64,000 nucleotides of DNA. Origin: Cytobacillus kochii. Lineage in GTDB: Bacteria; Bacillota; Bacilli; Bacillales; Cytobacillaceae. The notes below the pieces were generated by a model that was given only the letters and a program-made list of their open reading frames with translations, did not search any database and was not told the DNA's origin. Both the position numbers and the translations under genes were made by a program. Location of the stretch: contig NZ_JAIVAM010000006.1 in assembly GCF_020171845.1 (NCBI RefSeq), positions 1 through 64,000 of the forward strand, written 5' to 3'. How positions within the stretch are numbered: the first letter of the stretch is position 1; each line of letters begins with the position of its first letter. This document shows positions 62,815 through 64,000 of this stretch, piece by piece.

Positions 62815-63621
62815 TCACTCCATTGTTTTATTCTCATTTTTATTTAGTTCGAGTACATTTAGCTCGAATCCGTGTACATATAGACTGTATTCACCATCAA
62901 TGACGAAGCGCCAAGCTGGTGTTAATACTTGAAGATTACTCATATCGACATACGTATGAAGCCCAAGCTCTGGTTCTGATACTTTACTGCCAGACGGGAT
63001 CTTGCCACTATTGTATAAAGAAGATAATGCTTCAGATGGCGGCTTGATCAATTTTTGATCATCCTCAATTGGTTCAATTGTTTCCAAGTATGTTTGTGTA
63101 TAAGAGACAATTTCATTATTTTCATTTAAGAAGAAGGTTAATTCAGCATTTTTATTTTGGTAGATGATTTTCTCTTGGTATGTTTGATAATACGTAATGG
63201 TATTGCCTTTCTTCTCCCAAAAACGATACTCATTACCGTATAAGACTTGACTCTGAATAAAGGACTCTAATTCCTTTGGATCAAAGTCTTCACTTACTTT
63301 CATCAATGGCTTATTGACATCAAATATATACTCGACACCGCCATCAACCTTAATGTCTTCTCCATTCAGGCTCTTCAATTCATCTTTTTCAAACTCTTTA
63401 GGAGTTGCCCGTAACAACTGGCCACTGACTTCTTCTGTCGTAAAAATATTTGCGTCATATGAAATGTCATCATCCTTTAATTTTTCTTCTAACGTGCTTG
63501 ATAAAGGAAATTCCGTTTCTTGTTCTTTTGCTTGGACGACAGTAAAGTACTCATACAATAAATAGACATTGAGCACAAGAAAGGTCAGTATAAAAATGGT
63601 TTTTATTTTGCTCCAATCCAT
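62815..63621 (-). CDS. yycI: WalK regulatory protein YycI
   Basis: A 268-residue protein with a short cytoplasmic start and one membrane helix (IKTIFILTFLVLNVYLLYEYF), then an extracytoplasmic domain with the YycH/YycI fold (ADVEYIFDVNKPLM-like strands, ITYYQTYQEKIIYQNKNAELTFFLNENNEIVSYTQTYLE). With YycH it binds the membrane helices of the sensor kinase WalK and tunes cell-wall metabolism. GAGGGGA-type ribosome site; 18 bp from yycH. Confidence 0.94.
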   Translation of the reverse strand: MDWSKIKTIFILTFLVLNVYLLYEYFTVVQAKEQETEFPLSSTLEEKLKDDDISYDANIFTTEEVSGQLLRATPKEFEKDELKSLNGEDIKVDGGVEYIFDVNKPLMKVSEDFDPKELESFIQSQVLYGNEYRFWEKKGNTITYYQTYQEKIIYQNKNAELTFFLNENNEIVSYTQTYLETIEPIEDDQKLIKPPSEALSSLYNSGKIPSGSKVSEPELGLHTYVDMSNLQVLTPAWRFVIDGEYSLYVHGFELNVLELNKNENKTME

Positions 63622-63639
63622 CTACTTTCCCCTCCTGCC

Positions 63640-64000
63640 TCAATTTGGTATAAACTCATCCTTGGTAAACTTCTTCCACTCATTATTATAACGATAATAC
63701 CAAGCTGGCTGCAAATTGATGATTTCCGAATTAGTTGTAGCCACATTCTTTTCTACCTTCATCTCGTAAGCCACCGTTACATCTTGCAGCAAGTCACGCT
63801 CAAAATTAGGTAGCTGCTCGATCTCTTCGATGACTTCTTTACCGGATAGTAAACGGCTTTCCTCCCCACCACTCACAATCGTTCCGAGTGCGAAGTTGCT
63901 ACGCGTATATTCATTAATGTCTGTATCACCAAGCTCTACTTCTATCTTCGCTCGATGATAATCACTAAAGATGGGAATTCCTTGTTGGTTATGAAATAAT
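63640..64000 (-). CDS. yycH: WalK regulatory protein YycH (C-terminal part, cut by window end)
   Basis: The last 119 codons of yycH; the frame is open to the window edge. The visible part (QGIPIFSDYHRAKIEVELGD, NEYTRSNFALGTIVSGGEESRLLSGKEVIEEIEQL, LQPAWYYRYNNEWKKF) matches the YycH C-terminal domain. It partners YycI in control of WalK. walR and walK should follow beyond the right edge of the window. Confidence 0.9.
   Translation of the reverse strand, partial: LFHNQQGIPIFSDYHRAKIEVELGDTDINEYTRSNFALGTIVSGGEESRLLSGKEVIEEIEQLPNFERDLLQDVTVAYEMKVEKNVATTNSEIINLQPAWYYRYNNEWKKFTKDEFIPN

Overview
The window comes from a low-GC Gram-positive bacterium of the Bacillaceae. The right edge (about 60.1-64.0 kb) is the end of the walRK (yyc) operon, read on the minus strand: yycH (partial), yycI, yycJ, htrA, a small CxxH/CxxC protein and rlmH. 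In Bacillus relatives this block lies near oriC, and a cluster of DnaA-box-like 9-mers between htrA and rlmH fits that. An ECF sigma / anti-sigma / membrane-protein operon (57.6-60.1 kb) sits inside the block.

The main discovery is a 30.1-kb integrative element inserted in the last codons of rlmH, in the manner of staphylococcal SCC but with one large serine recombinase. Its ends can be read to the base. The left site (26811-26856) keeps the missing end of rlmH (Glu-Pro-Tyr-His-Lys-stop). The right site (56915-56960) joins the element to rlmH, which now ends Glu-Pro-Tyr-Ile-Phe. Joining the two inner ends rebuilds an attP with striking dyad symmetry around a TC dinucleotide. The insertion therefore changes the C-terminal tail of the host 23S rRNA methyltransferase, and the element carries its own full-length rlmH with the normal tail. 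attP also lies inside the 3' end of the recombinase gene, so the recombinase C-terminus differs between the integrated and circular forms.

Element layout from left to right: a membrane protein and an AbiA-like reverse transcriptase with a C-terminal HEPN motif; a predicted PD-(D/E)XK nuclease; then a minus-strand operon from 49.2 kb down to 31.1 kb. That operon holds a small protein, BrxA, BrxB, BrxC, PglX, PglZ, an SNF2-type helicase in place of BrxL, an Mrr-type nuclease, an unknown protein, and a Ser/Thr kinase fused to a large unknown domain with a CxCxxC cluster. The right-hand core module (49.5-57.1 kb) has a recombination-associated protein, RadC, the spare RlmH, a phage-type replication initiator, small proteins, an XRE regulator and the recombinase.

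Left of the element, in what used to be the region directly downstream of rlmH, is a second defence island (16.4-26.7 kb): an SF1 helicase, a McrBC-like pair, an Mrr nuclease, a DUF3969-like protein and a frameshifted PvuRts1I/AbaSI-like nuclease. From 0.6 to 16.4 kb lie ordinary chromosomal genes: selO, acetyltransferase, regulators with divergent targets, a TetR-controlled ABC exporter, dbpA, rluF, a radical SAM protein, lipoproteins and two decayed genes. A 51-bp tandem repeat array fills the left edge. No rRNA, tRNA or CRISPR array was seen.
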